From Magicicada septendecula (lineage: Eukaryota; Arthropoda; Insecta; Hemiptera; Cicadidae): 64,000 nt of DNA. The stretch is from contig CM068374.1 of assembly GCA_034769895.1 (NCBI GenBank), positions 355,184,302 to 355,248,301 on the forward strand, written 5' to 3'. This document shows positions 21,910 through 33,460 of the stretch, piece after piece; positions within the stretch are counted from its first letter, which is position 1, and each line of letters starts with the position of its first letter. The notes under the pieces were generated by a model. The model worked only from the letters and a program-made list of their open reading frames with translations, was not told where the DNA came from and made no database searches. Position numbers and translations under genes: made by a program.

Positions 21910-22971
21910 TGTAACCGGACGGTTAAGCCTACCCAGGAGTAATTTGGGGAAAAATAATAATTGTAAAATTTTATTTCTAAATTATAACGACACATGCCAA
22001 GTGAACAAATTAGTGTCAAGGTCAACATCAGGACGCAAGGAAAGCAGTTATATTTAGCAGTACGAACTTTGACCTATGTACTCAGAAGTCACGCCAGATG
22101 ACATCAGAGCCGATCCCAGCTATACGTCACTGCTGGAATGTCCATTCAAATTAATATTCCCATCAAAACTGGCTTCAAAACTCAAAAGATTGAAACCACG
22201 TGAGTCCCCTGCTACTTCAGAAATTGAGACAGTAAATTTCGCCCCAGTCTACAATCTTCCTTCGTGCTGTACAGCCGTATCAGTTACGGAACAAATGTAC
22301 GGGCGCCCGTACATAACAATGTAACTTAAAATGTGAAAGTAATCATTCTAAAGAAAATAATTTAATAAGTTTACAGTTTCAGTGGAAACGAGTGAAAGAA
22401 GAAAATGTGAGAAGTGAAAGCAAAATGCGTGGTGAAGACGGACTCTTTAAGATCCCAGAACTCACAGATAAGTAACATTTGGAGTAGCACAAAAGTTTAA
22501 AAAATCAAATATTGAATATTATAAATGGAAAGAAATTTTGAATCATTAAATGAGATCTCTTAAAGGCCTGGGAGGGGTGTGTGTGTGTGAGTGAGAGGGT
22601 GAAAAATTTAGGTAAAGAATTTAAGAAGTGCTGGGTTGTGGTATATTTTTTATTTGTTTAATTAAGATGAAGTTTAGATAGACAATCCTAATTGGGATTA
22701 TATACATGTAAAATGTCAATGTTTGTTCACTAATATGGATAGGTGTTATATCTTTTTTATAAACACGATAAATTGTTTCATGGTGGGATGATTAAATGCA
22801 TTAAGTAATTGAGAATACAAGACAAAGTAATCTGTGAACACAGCTAATTGATTTGTTTGCTGAAATAACCTTGTTCTTTCTCTCAAGTACACCTTCACGG
22901 ATCTTGGTTAAATTTTGGTAAGTAAAGTGGGCAACCATTCAAGATGGCATCCGAAATGTGGACGTAAACAG
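21910..22971 (+). repeat. L0 3' LTR, first part (split by L1)
   Basis: It begins TGTAACCGG directly after the purine tract, as the other LTRs here do. It shares words with the L1 LTR (GTGCTGGGTTGTG at about 22,629; GGTAAGT followed by AAGATGGC near the end). It is interrupted at 22,971 by L1 and resumes at 29,044-29,081, ending TTTAAAGTTACA like the L1 LTR. The total LTR is about 1.1 kb. An open frame at 22,076-22,324 has no recognisable similarity and is not treated as a gene. Confidence 0.75.
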
Positions 22972-24174
22972 TGTAACGGTACAATTCTGGTACCATAATA
23001 ATTTTGGGAAAAAATGGTTCTACAGCATAATTATTGTATTTTATTTTAAAATCCCATATAAAAGATTGGTAGTTTTATTGAGAATTTTCAATAACGTAAT
23101 ATTGAGCAGACAGGATTTGTGTCGAGGTCAAAGGAAAATCACAAAAGTAGCAAAAAACAGTTCGTCATAATAACGGGTAAACAAGCCTAGCCCATGATTA
23201 CGTCAGCTGAAAGAACGCAAGACGTAATACATACTTTTGTAACCAAACGGGGTTTGTCCGTTCAAACAAAGGACCAGTGACGTAGTTTTGCCCCACCTCC
23301 GCAATGCTCAGTTATGAAACGCTGTCACTTTCATCTCGACAGTGAAGGGTGCCGGCCGGCCAATTCACAAGGCCGGCAAATTCACCAAGTTTAGTTTATC
23401 TAAATTTTACACCACCAAAAGTCTATTCAATATGTGATTGTAACAGTTATATTAACAGGGTTGATACCAATTGTGAGTTGATACAACATTGAAAACGTGT
23501 GATCTGCGATGGGACGCTACAACTACGAGAGGGTGTGATCTACGATGGGACGTTTGCGATCAGCGTTCAGCTAAGTACAATTGGCTGCTACAACCTAATT
23601 GTATTATTCAAATATAAAATCGTTATATTCAAAAGGATATATAAAATCTTTATATTCAAAATTAATCAAATATTAAATATTTATTCAAATGAGCTCAGAT
23701 AAATGAAATAGTACCAGAGAATGAAAGAGAGAGAGTGAGAGAGTGGATACAAATATAATTAATAAGTGCTGGGTTGTGCCAATATCATTTATCGTTTATC
23801 ATGTTTATTATATAATAGTTATAACACATGTTTATTTTGGAGGGTCTAGAAAATGTTTAAGGGAGAATATATGTTTACCAGATAAATGGGACTACGCCCC
23901 GAGGCATAGTAAACACGTGCATGTTTGGCACATAGTAGAGTCTTTTCAATATGTAAGTAGGGTTGTTTATATAAATAAAAGGTAATGTCATTGGTAACAA
24001 ATATAAGCCAGAGTGAGTTATTTCAGGTAATACATTTTGCAATTACTGGTTCGCTAACACGAATTCTGACCGCAAGGTAAGTCTCATATTCTGTTGTACA
24101 GTTTGCAACATGGCGCCCGATAAAATAATTAAATTACAAAACAATTAATTTGTAACAGAGGAATTAAAGTTACA
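22972..24174 (+). repeat. L1 5' LTR
   Basis: 1,203 bp, TGTAACGG...AAGTTACA, matching 27,837-29,039. It contains GA-rich repeats (about 23,724-23,746) and a consensus splice donor AAGGTAAGT (about 24,073-24,081) close to its 3' end. Short open frames inside it (for example 23,743-23,985) recur in the 3' LTR because the LTR is duplicated, not because they are genes. Confidence 0.93.
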
Positions 24175-24175
24175 T

Positions 24176-24193
24176 TGGCGCCCGAACAGGGAC
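24176..24193 (+). other. L1 primer-binding site, tRNA-Lys type
   Basis: TGGCGCCCGAACAGGGAC lies one base after the 5' LTR. This 18-mer is the classical complement of the 3' end of a lysine tRNA used by many retroviruses and insect LTR elements (established knowledge). It marks the minus-strand DNA start site. Confidence 0.9.
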
Positions 24194-24353
24194 TCTACAT
24201 AAAATTTAATTTTATGTGGAATATGCTTACCAGAGTGTGGAATAATTACCTGAAGTACTGAAGTAATATTTTTAAAGTATGTAAACACGTGCGTAAGGTA
24301 GGGTTAAGTTACGAGGTTATAGACATATATGTGTTAGAGATATAATAAACAAA

Positions 24354-25720
24354 ATGAGTACCAATGACAATAAAACAATAGAAATCAGTGCAACTGATGA
24401 AAATTTGACTAGTGAGATGGATGTTCCATTAACACAAATTAGTCAGATTGGCGAGTCGAGTACGACTGCATCTGTAGGGTCAGAGAAAGTAACAACATCC
24501 ATCTCAAGTAGTCAGGAAAATAAAACAGATGAGACAGCTGCTATGATGCAGTTACTGTTAAGCGAAATTAAAGGAATGAAGTGTAGTTTTAATAATAAAT
24601 TCGATGAACAAAGTAACAAATTTGAGACGCAGAGTAATAAATTTTATGAGAAGTTAAATGAAATTAAAACACAAAATATTCAAATCAAAAGTGATTTTAA
24701 TGAGAAGTTTGACGAATTGAAAAATGAAATTAAAAAACGAAATGATAATTTTGATAAACAATGTGCTGAAGTGAATAAAAGGTTAGATGAGAGGTTAAGT
24801 CAAATAAAGAATAAGAAGGTAAGTAGCAGTGAAAATATGACGAAAAACAAAGTGCTAATTAATAAGGTGAGTAACAATGATAATTTGAATAATGAGTTTA
24901 CAGGTAGTAACAATAATATAATTAAGAACATGGTGTTAGAAAATGATGATGAGAATATTGGGAGTGATAATGAGATGTTTGTGTGTGTTGAGTCAGAGAG
25001 AGAGCTGAGAGAAAGTATATTTGTAAAAGGGATGCAGGGGGTAAAATTTTCCCTTGATGTTGTAGTAGGGGGTGAAGTAAAGCCTTCACGTGTGTTTAAG
25101 GACAAGAGTTCCTTAGATTTATATTTGGGAGACGATAGGTCTACAAATAGAGTTCCCTGGTGTTTTTGTGTACCTCATAGGTGGTGCAGTAATTATGAGT
25201 TAGTGACCCCTGCATATTTGGAGAGAGAGAGTGTAGCTTGGTGTTATGGTAAGAAATATATTGAGAGAGAGAGAGAAAGAAAGTACTAGAGATATATAAG
25301 ATAAGCATAAAGTATAGAGAATTTGTAGAAAGGTTAGGAGTAGAGATGGTGGATAATTATAGTGAATACTTACCTTATAGTGAAATTGAGATAGCAATAA
25401 TAGTAGATGGTGACAATAATGATAACAATTACTTACCTTGGGAAGTAATGGGTGTCGTAGTAGATAATTATGATGACGATAGAAATGACTTGATAACTTA
25501 CATGATTATGACAGATAATACTGAGGTAGACAGGACCATAACCGATCGTTACATGGTACATGATAAATTGATATGGAATAAACCTATTAATTCAAATGAG
25601 ATTGTGGAAGAACATAAAATTTTAAACACATATTATATTGATAATAATAATATCAGATACTTAATAAAAAATAAGTTGTATAGACCTAAGATTCGACTGT
25701 TATTCAATGATGGAGGATAG
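24354..25720 (+). pseudogene. L1 Gag-like ORF with acidic-GG C-terminus, one frameshift
   Basis: ATG 24,354 starts a Ser/Thr/Glu-rich N-terminus, followed by a predicted coiled coil rich in Asn/Lys/Glu (about residues 75-160, with FDEQSNKFETQSNKF heptad-like repeats). A segment begins EMFVCVESERELRES, contains PWCFCVP and WCYGKK, and aligns to L2 and L3. The frame is lost in the GA-rich microsatellite at about 25,260-25,285 (stop at 25,287-25,289). In the next frame the homology continues to PKIRLLFNDGG and a stop at 25,718-25,720, for about 455 codons originally. I know no family with this C-terminus. Position after the primer-binding site and the coiled coil suggest a Gag role. No zinc knuckle or protease is seen. 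Confidence 0.75.
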
Positions 25721-27786
25721 ATTGTTTTATTGTGTAATGAACATTTAATATATGTGAACAGTGGTTTTGAAAGGAACTGTATATGAACTGATTTTGGTCA
25801 ATGATAAAATAATAAGTTGGATTGTATATTTTTGTGTATTAATGTCAATGTATTTGTGTATTTTGATGTTGTGTATTACAGGTAAATTTTATGTACACCA
25901 TGTATGTAACAGTAAATTATAGTTTAATTGATTTAATAATAACAATTAACATGTTTTTGTTTTGACTAAACAAGTGAAAGTAATGGTGAAATAATTAAAT
26001 TAAATAAAATTTTTCAATTAATTGAAAATTACTCAATTAATGTGGTACAAAAGAAAGTTTGTGTAATGAAGTTAAACTATTAATTTGTAATGAAGAAAAT
26101 TTCTAATGAATAATAAATGATTAAGCATATATATTTGAATATCGAGATGTATTGTTATTAGTAGGTGAGGGATGAATTTTCTAATGCAATTGTCAATGAT
26201 TACAGTAAGGTAAAGTGTTTAAAAAGGGATAGAGCCTGGGTGTATTAATAAATAAAGGCATTTGAGTTAGTCAATTAAAGTTGATGGGAGTTAGATAGAT
26301 AAGAATTTTAAAGAAAATAGTACACAAAGAGAGTGTTAGATATTTTAGGGACACAGTAGTAGTGATTATATGTAGAGAGGTGAGTAAAGTAAAGGGTAAA
26401 CATATATTTGTTGATGATGATATTTTGTAGTGGGGGTGAGGTGATAAGGAGTGACCAACGTATAGCGTTGTGGCAGGTAATAGCGTAGTTTAAGGGAGTG
26501 TTTGCCGATATTTTGGAAGGGCAAAAAATTATGAATGTATATGGCCAGGTAGGGAACACACATCCGAATACAAAGACGAGCGGTGCCAGAGGATTTAAAT
26601 GGAATTAGTGAAGGTGTTTATGATTTGAGAAATTGGTGTCATGATATGTAAATCTGGTTGTTAATAGTAGTTGTTAGAAGAAAGGTGAGTAAGATTATAA
26701 ATGTTAGTGCCTATATAATAAGTCAAATCATAGTGAATACAGGAGTCACCCAGACTAATCAATGATAAAAATGTGAAGGGTTAAGTAGAAAATTCATAGT
26801 AGAAAGGTAATAAGAAATGAAATAATAATAATATATGAAGGCCAATAATAAATTTGAAATTGTGAAGAATTAAATGATAAGTAAACGATAAATAATTGAT
26901 GGCTAATTAACAAAAGTTTAATAATTAAACGTATTAATTAATTAATATGTAATGTTTCCAATTTTATACGCAAATTTAAAGATGTAGGGTGTGTAAATTT
27001 TAATCAAGCTTAAATGTGATTTGATTATTTTAATGTAATACTTGCAATATTAATAATGAGTGTATTATTATGTATTATGTTTATATTATGTATTAGCATA
27101 GGAATTTGAACATAATGTATAACAAATAGTGTGTGTGTGGAGGAGAAAGAGGGGTAAATATTGTTAACACCGCCGGATTACTTACTGTTAATGATAATAT
27201 TAATAATAATAATAGTAAATTTTTTTTTTATAAAATGTTTTAGGAAGAGGGAGATTTTGGTAATTGTATCCATAAATTTTGGATGATATGTTTCAATTGT
27301 AATATAAAGATTTGTGTTTCTTCTATAATTATATTAATTATGAAAACAGAAAAGGGTTAATTATTATCGATGGGAATCGAAAAGATTTTATAATGTTAAG
27401 GGTAGTCAATGAAGAGAATTGCACGTCTATATAATTCTTGTTGAGTTGAAGCAAACCCAATGCTTCTTAACACAAACCAGCACATAGCTAAGGGGAAACA
27501 GATCAGTTAGGGATATAGCATTATACCAAGCCACTATTTTGATTTATTGTTTCAGTGTTTGGTGATGTTGTGACGGCGGTCCTGAGCTGGCCAGCGCGTC
27601 AGAGCAGGAACGTTACGCGCCTGATTGGCCTTATGGTGTTGGGATCTCTCTGGAGAAGTCCAGTAAGGTCATGCAGGTACTGTCACCATCATCGGACCAC
27701 GGGTGAGTTGTTGTATTCTTTTATATAAATAGTATGGGGGTTGTGGCGACATATCCTGGCTGATCCCTTTAGGAAGTACGAATGTG
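25721..27786 (+). other. L1 AT-rich internal region without genes
   Basis: No pol-like motif in six frames. Conserved points are a GC-richer block at about 26,420-26,590 with an antisense open frame (26,308-26,563), and a 3' segment with GTGTTGGGATCTC...GAGAAGTCCAGT (27,636-27,664) that recurs in L2 and L3. The rest is low-complexity A/T sequence. Confidence 0.7.
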
Positions 27787-27836
27787 TCAATGAGAGTTTT
27801 TATGCTTCGGCATAAAATCTTTCATCGAGGGGGTTT
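27787..27836 (+). promoter_or_regulatory. L1 pre-LTR hairpin and polypurine tract
   Basis: The hairpin TCAATGAGAG-TTTTATGC-TTCG-GCATAAAA-TCTTTCATCGA (27,787-27,828) overlaps the purine tract GAGGGGG (27,827-27,833), three bases upstream of the 3' LTR. The tract is the expected plus-strand DNA primer. The hairpin is conserved in all four elements of this family here. Confidence 0.8.
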
Positions 27837-29039
27837 TGTAATGGTATAATTCTGGTACCATAATAATTTTGGGAAAAAATGGTTCTACAGCATAATTATT
27901 GTATTTTATTTTAAAATCCCATATAAAAGATTGGTAGTTTTATTGAGAATTTTCAATAACGTAATATTGAGCAGACAGTATTTGTGTCGAGGTCAAAGGA
28001 AAATCACAAAAGTAGCAAAAAACAGTTCGTCATAATAACGGGTAAACAAGCCTAGCCCATGATTACGTCAGCTGAAAGAACGCAAGACGTAATACATACT
28101 TTTGTAACCAAACGGGGTTTGTCCGTTCAAACAAAGGACCAGTGACGTAGTTTTGCCCCACCTCCGCAATGCTCAGTTATGAAACGCTGTCACTTTCATC
28201 TCGACAGTGAAGGGTGCCGGCCGGCCAATTCACAAGGCCGGCAAATTCACCAAGTTTAGTTTATCTAAATTTTACACCACCAAAAGTCTATTCAATATGT
28301 GATTGTAACAGTTATATTAACAGGGTTGATACCAATTGTGAGTTGATACAACATCGAAAACGTGTGATCTGCGATGGGACGCTACAACTACGAGAGGGTG
28401 TGATCTACGATGGGACGTTTGCGATCAGCGTTCAGCTAAGTACAATTGGCTGCTACAACCTAATTGTATTATTCAAATATAAAATCGTTATATTCAAAAG
28501 GATATATAAAATCTTTATATTCAAAATTAATCAAATATTAAATATTTATTCAAATGAGCTCAGATAAATGAAATAGTACCAGAGAGTGAAAGAGAGAGAG
28601 TGAGAGAGTGGATACAAATATAATTAATAAGTGCTGGGTTGTGCCAATATCATTTATCGTTTATCATGTTTATTATATAGTAGTTATAACACATGTTTAT
28701 TTTGGAGGGTCTAGAAAATGTTTAAGGGAGAATATATGTTTACCAGATAAATGGGACTACGCCCCGAGGCATAGTAAACACGTGCATGTTTGGCACATAG
28801 TAGAGTCTTTTCAATATGTAAGTAGGGTTGTTTATATAAATAAAAGGTAATGTCATTGGTAACAAATATAAGCCAGAGTGAGTTATTTCAGGTAATACAT
28901 TTCGCAATTACTGGTTCGCTAACACTAATTCTGACCGCAAGGTAAGTCTCATATTCTGTTGTACAGTTTGCAACATGGCGCCCGATAAAATAATTAAATT
29001 ACAAAGCAATTAATTTGTAACAGAGGAATTAAAGTTACA
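27837..29039 (+). repeat. L1 3' LTR
   Basis: 1,203 bp, TGTAATGG...AAGTTACA, same length as the 5' LTR. It is followed by the target duplication ACAG (29,040-29,043) and then the rest of the L0 LTR. Confidence 0.93.
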
Positions 29040-29043
29040 ACAG

Positions 29044-29081
29044 TTAAGATAAATAAATAATAAAACTAATTTAAAGTTACA
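29044..29081 (+). repeat. L0 3' LTR, last 38 bp
   Basis: This is the sequence after the L1 target duplication, ending ACTAATTTAAAGTTACA, which matches the LTR terminus of L1 (GAATTAAAGTTACA). It completes the L0 LTR that was split by L1. Confidence 0.65.
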
Positions 29082-29126
29082 ATTTTAAAACACAATTTAT
29101 TTTTTGCACATATACAGTGAGATGTA

Positions 29127-30430
29127 CAGAGTCCGCCAGTGAAGCAGGATATTTTGAAAGTCCAATAGTTCATTTTCTGCTCATGAGAGGGCGTGGAGGT
29201 TTTCGATTGTTGTTTTACATTTAATGCAATTTGTTAAACATGGAGCAGTGGTCCGGTGCACAGCATGCTTTCTGCGTAAAATCGTTTTATAAGAATGATG
29301 ACTGTGACTTCTGTACAACGATTGTTTCGTAATCATTTCAATATTCCATGACATGGAAGAGTGCCGTCCGCTCATGCAATTATGTCATGGGTGAAAAAGT
29401 TTGAAGAAACTGGTTCCACATTAAACTTAAAGCATACAGGAGCAACAAGGTCTGTAAGAACAGAGGAAAACATTGAAAGAGTTCGAGTAGCATTGACGCG
29501 TAGTCCACAACGTTCTGCAATGAAACATGCATCCGCACTAAACATTAGTGACACATCGTTACGACGAATTTTGCATAAAGACTTATCTTTTCATCCTTAC
29601 AAAATTCAAGTAATCTAGTAGTTGAAAGATGGCGATATGCTGGCTCACAGGATTTTCAGCAAAGAAATATTGCGACGTGTAAATGATGATGAAAACTTTA
29701 TTCACCGCATGTTTATGTCAGATGAAGCACATTTTCATTTGAATGGATATGTAAACAAATAAAATAGTCGATATTGGAATGATGAAAACCCAGGTGAGTT
29801 GCATGAAAAGCCATTACATAGTCCGAAAGTTACGGTGTGGTGTGCAGTTTCATCATCTGGCATTATTGGGCCATATTTTTTCCAAGACGATAGAGGAAAC
29901 ACCACAACTGTCAATGCAGACCGCTACACACACATGGTCAGAACATTTTTGATGCAACAGCTCCCTAGGTTTCCGGAAATTAATTTTTTCTAGCAGGATG
30001 GGGCCAAAAGTCATACTGCTCATGTGTCCATGGCTGCTTTAAGAGCACTCTTCCCGGACGGACTCATATCCAGACATCTCGTGGCCTACAAGATCCCCAG
30101 ATTTGTTCACATGCGACTTTTTTCTTTGGGGATTTCTGAAGAGCAGGGTGTACATTGATAGACCGCACACCATACCAGAATTAAAAACAAAATCAGACAA
30201 GAAATTGCACGGATTCAACCTGACCTGCTTCGTCAAGTGACAGAAAATTTTCGGTCAAGATTAGAAGAATGTTTACACAGAAATGGCTCTCACTTGAGCG
30301 GCGTTATTTTTAAAAAGTAAAATAATGGCATACTTTACTTAACTCAAATCTGTAAAAAAAAATTCTGATAATAAATGTTTCATGAAAAAATTGGGCACTT
30401 TTAATTTTCCCGCTTCACTGGCGGACCCTG
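29127..30430 (+). mobile_element. Tc1/mariner-superfamily DNA transposon, 1.3 kb
   Basis: Terminal inverted repeats CAGAGTCCGCCAGTGAAGC (left) and GCTTCACTGGCGGACCCTG (right) differ at one position and are flanked by TA (29,125-29,126 and 30,431-30,432), as expected of this superfamily. Length 1,304 bp is typical. The single transposase gene inside is dead. Confidence 0.93.
29298..30320 (+). pseudogene. Mariner-type transposase, several stops and a frameshift
   Basis: The frame opens at ATG 29,298 (MTVTSVQRLFRNHF). It shows an N-terminal helix-turn-helix region (PSAHAIMSWVKKFEETGS, RSARKHA-like, then SDTSLRRILHKDL). The catalytic region has SDEAHFHL (first Asp), SPKVTVWCAVS and QDGAKSHTA (second Asp). 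Further on, in a shifted frame, come RSPDLFTCDFFLWG (third acid) and SRVYIDRP. In-frame stops are TGA near 29,349, two TAGs at 29,616-29,621, TAA near 29,760 and TAG near 29,992, with a frameshift at about 30,085-30,100. It cannot encode an active enzyme. Confidence 0.88.
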
Positions 30431-30639
30431 TATATGAACAATGATATAGTTTACACTGGTTCTATAGTCAGTTATTCAACAACAGAGATTGTTGTTGGTT
30501 TGGTTGGTTGAATTTAAAAGTAAAAGAAAAAGTATGAGTACCGCAGAGCCCCCCCTAAATTACCAAAATTGACTTAAAAAATCCCCCCAAAAATTCCAGT
30601 GGTGCGACTTGCAACATCTGATGAACATTTAGTGTTTTT

Positions 30640-31962
30640 ATAGTGGAGGACAGGAGAGAAGAAATTGGACTGGCTTTATTCTACACAGGAGTCTGAAACC
30701 TGCTGTACTACAATTTAACACAACCAATGATGGAATGTGTTCACTCTGGATTGAAGCAAAGTTCTTCAATATCACTTTATTTTCTGTTTATGCGCCAACA
30801 GAACATGCAGACGACGCTGAAAAAGATGAATTTTACACAAAACTGGGTGATAAGTATGAGAAGTCTCCAAAACGTGATGTAAAAATTATATATGGAGACA
30901 TGAATTCCAAGATTGGAAGAGAAGAATGTTATTCAGAGGTTGATGAAAAGAAAGTCTGCATTTACAGAGCAATAATGAAGACCTGCAAGCAATTGATTTT
31001 GGTACCAGTAAAAATATAATTGTCAAGAGTACTTGTCTCCAGAGAAAGGATATCAAGAAAGGCACATGGCAGTCCCCTGATAGAGTAACCTGCAACAAAA
31101 TTGATCACTTGCTTATAGACTGAAGACATGCATCTGACATTTGTGATATGCACAGCTGTATAAGAGCAGGCTGGAACTCTGACCACTATATTGTCAGAAT
31201 CAAGTACAGACAGAAGATAAGTGCCACCAGGTTGATAAAGAAGAACCTTTCAAGGAGGTATAATGTCCAAGAGCTAAGCAGGAACGAACAGAAACAACAA
31301 GAATATTCAGAGAATATAACTAAGCGATTTGAAGAAATTAAAGATGAGTTGCAAATAAGTGATTTGCAAGTTGAGTGCACTGAAGAACATTTTGACAACA
31401 ACTGAGGAAGTTGTAGGTTTTGTTAAAAGGAACAAATGAGAAGAATGATTTGGTAATGAATGCGCACTTGCAGTTGAAAAAAGAAAAAATGCAGTAAAGA
31501 AAATTCTCCAAAGGAAAACATGTCAAAAGATGCTGAAGGAAACTTAATAGGAGACAGGGATAAATATTGAACAGATGGATGGAACACTTCTAGCATGTCT
31601 TGAACGGCAAACACTGATAAAGAAGCAGACGATGAAAGTACTACAAGGCCAAGCATGGAAAAAGTAAAACAAGCAATTATGAAACTGAAAAACAATAAGG
31701 CACCTGGTGATCACAGTATAACAGCAGAGATCCTGAAACTTGGAGGCAACATCATCCTGTCTACCCTCCTTTTCAATATATGTCTTAGATTGCATGAACT
31801 TGTAACAGCCATCTGGAAGGAGAAAATGCTAGTTGAGTGGCACATGGGTGTCATACGTTCAGTATTCAAGAAAGTAGATAAGACCTTGTGTAAAAACTAT
31901 AGACCCATAACTCTCCTCAATTTAGCCTATAAAGTATTCACGAGTGTAATGGCAATAAGGTT
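30640..31962 (+). pseudogene. Old LINE (craniofacial-development-protein-2-like): endonuclease and start of reverse transcriptase
   Basis: Fragments in shifting frames give SVYAPTEHADDAEKDEFY, IIYGDMNSKIGRE (endonuclease/phosphatase fold), an NKIDHLLID-like block and WNSDHYIVRIKY, then the reverse transcriptase start KLKNNKAPGDHSITAEIL and NYRPITLLNLAYKVF. These motifs are typical of the LINE proteins often annotated as craniofacial development protein 2 or endonuclease-reverse transcriptase. I do not assign the clade firmly (RTE-like is possible). Multiple frameshifts and stops mark it as old. L2 interrupts it at 31,962; the rest is at 38,610. Confidence 0.8.
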
Positions 31963-33288
31963 TGTAGCGGGTCAAATTTTGGGTGTTTTATTTTAACCGT
32001 TTGGGACATTATTTATATTTTTATTTATTTCATTCTGGGCGGATTATCATTGTGCAACGTATTTGTGCGTATAACAGTCAATGTAACAGAACAGTGAAAC
32101 AACGTAAGACGCAGTTGTTGTCGAGGAATGCGGCAGAGTATCTGCACCTCCACAAAATTCTGAGAACTTTGTACCTGTGTGTGGCAGCGCACATACGCAA
32201 CTGCTCAATCACGCTCCAAGTGACGCTCTGGCAAAAAACTAAGATGGCCAGAGAGAGAAATTTTCATCCTTCATTTGGTTTCACTACGGAAATGCTGTTT
32301 TAAGTCCGGCCCACTTAAATGACATCAGCAGAGCAGAAGCCAATATTGTCCTCTGGTCACACACAGATATCAGCTCTATGCCACGCATAAAATGGTTACA
32401 CAACAGCAAAGCATAAGCGACGACGAAAACATTGTGGCGGTAGAGAACCAGTTTCCATCCAGGAACAGGTACATGTACCTGTTACGTTCTAGGTGACAGT
32501 CGACATTAGTCAGAGACGCCAAGCGGTCAACGAGATACAGAGTTCCGCTACAGACGTATATATTTTGTTTCGGACCCGGTTGGTCAAGTTTCCGGAAGAT
32601 GTAATTAATTCAGGAAGACCGACCGGGACCCGAGGAATTGAACGGTGTTACAAACAGTGCAGTGCAGTGACGATTCGAGAGCAGCTAATAACATAAAATG
32701 TGACCGTAACGAAAGCACGTGCTCGGCCGGCCTCGCGCATATCAAACTAATGCAAAACGAAACCGTGATCCTTAAAGAATAACTATTTTTTTCTTTTCTA
32801 ATTTTTTATAACATTTGAAAAAGGGTTTGTATGGGGTGTGATCGAGTGAATGAGCAGAGCTGGGCTACCTTGTAAGTAAAAATCATATTGTAAATGTAAG
32901 AGTCATGTAACTAACTCAGTTTATGTTTTCGTTCCTTGGTGTTTTTGGATTAAGGATGTCCGTATCTAGTAAGTAAAGCATTCTTTCATAACAAAATGTG
33001 TTAGTCTTAAGTTATTTCGTCATTGCCACTTTCTCATTTCTGTGTTGCGAAATTCGTCTAACGGACCGGAATCTTCTGAGTTATTAATTGGGTGGGTCAG
33101 ATTGCAAAATTGTCCGTTTTATTAAGGTGGAGTGTAAAGGTTTTCGATATTTTATCCTATAAAAAATAATCGTGGCGACTTTGGTCTTCTGGTGAAATTT
33201 GGATATGGTAAGTAACTGATGGCGTACAGGTAAGTTCTGGCAGTGGATCTTATTTATTTTATATTTCGGTCTATTATTTAACGTCACA
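31963..33288 (+). repeat. L2 5' LTR
   Basis: TGTAGCGG...AACGTCACA, 1,326 bp. It carries two splice-donor-like sites, TGGTAAGTA (about 33,207) and CAGGTAAGTT (about 33,229), within 85 bp of its 3' end, in the same place as in L3. Open frames inside it (32,303 and 32,696 are stops) are repeated in the 3' LTR and are not genes. Confidence 0.93.
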
Positions 33289-33289
33289 C

Positions 33290-33307
33290 TGGCGACCCTG
33301 CCAGGAT
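33290..33307 (+). other. L2 primer-binding site
   Basis: TGGCGACCCTGCCAGGAT begins one base after the LTR. It has the TGG start expected for complementarity to a CCA tRNA end. The implied tRNA 3' sequence looks most like an arginine tRNA, but this is from memory of tRNA shapes and is uncertain. It differs from the lysine-type site of L1. Confidence 0.7.
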
Positions 33308-33460
33308 TTTCGTTTAATTATAATTTTATACGAGATAGACCTATTTTAATACACAGAAAATAGGATGTGGTAATGACGAATTTATAAATATGATTTATCG
33401 TAATTTATAATTACGCACGTAGGTTAGGTTTGTGTTATGAGTTGAAGTACCAGATAAAAA

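Larger units (their letters stand above)
22972..29039 (+). mobile_element. LTR element L1, complete, no pol
   Basis: 6,068 bp bounded by two 1,203-bp LTRs (TG...CA) and a 4-bp target duplication ACAG (22,968-22,971 and 29,040-29,043). It contains a primer-binding site, one broken Gag-like ORF, about 2.1 kb of AT-rich sequence without genes, a hairpin and a purine tract. No protease, reverse transcriptase, RNase H or integrase motif is present in any frame. The LTRs differ at about nine positions by eye (about 99% identical), so insertion was recent relative to L0. It is inserted in the L0 LTR in the same orientation. Confidence 0.93.

Noticed and set aside
22958..23985. Open frames in L1, L2 and L3 LTRs (also 28,214-28,850, 32,493-32,696, 37,811-38,014, 53,184-53,420)
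   Set aside because: They occur in both LTRs only because the LTR is duplicated; there are no motifs, and related LTRs do not keep them.
31983..32303. Frame crossing into the L2 LTR, and its twin at 37,301-37,621
   Set aside because: LTR sequence, identical in both copies because of LTR duplication; no domain.
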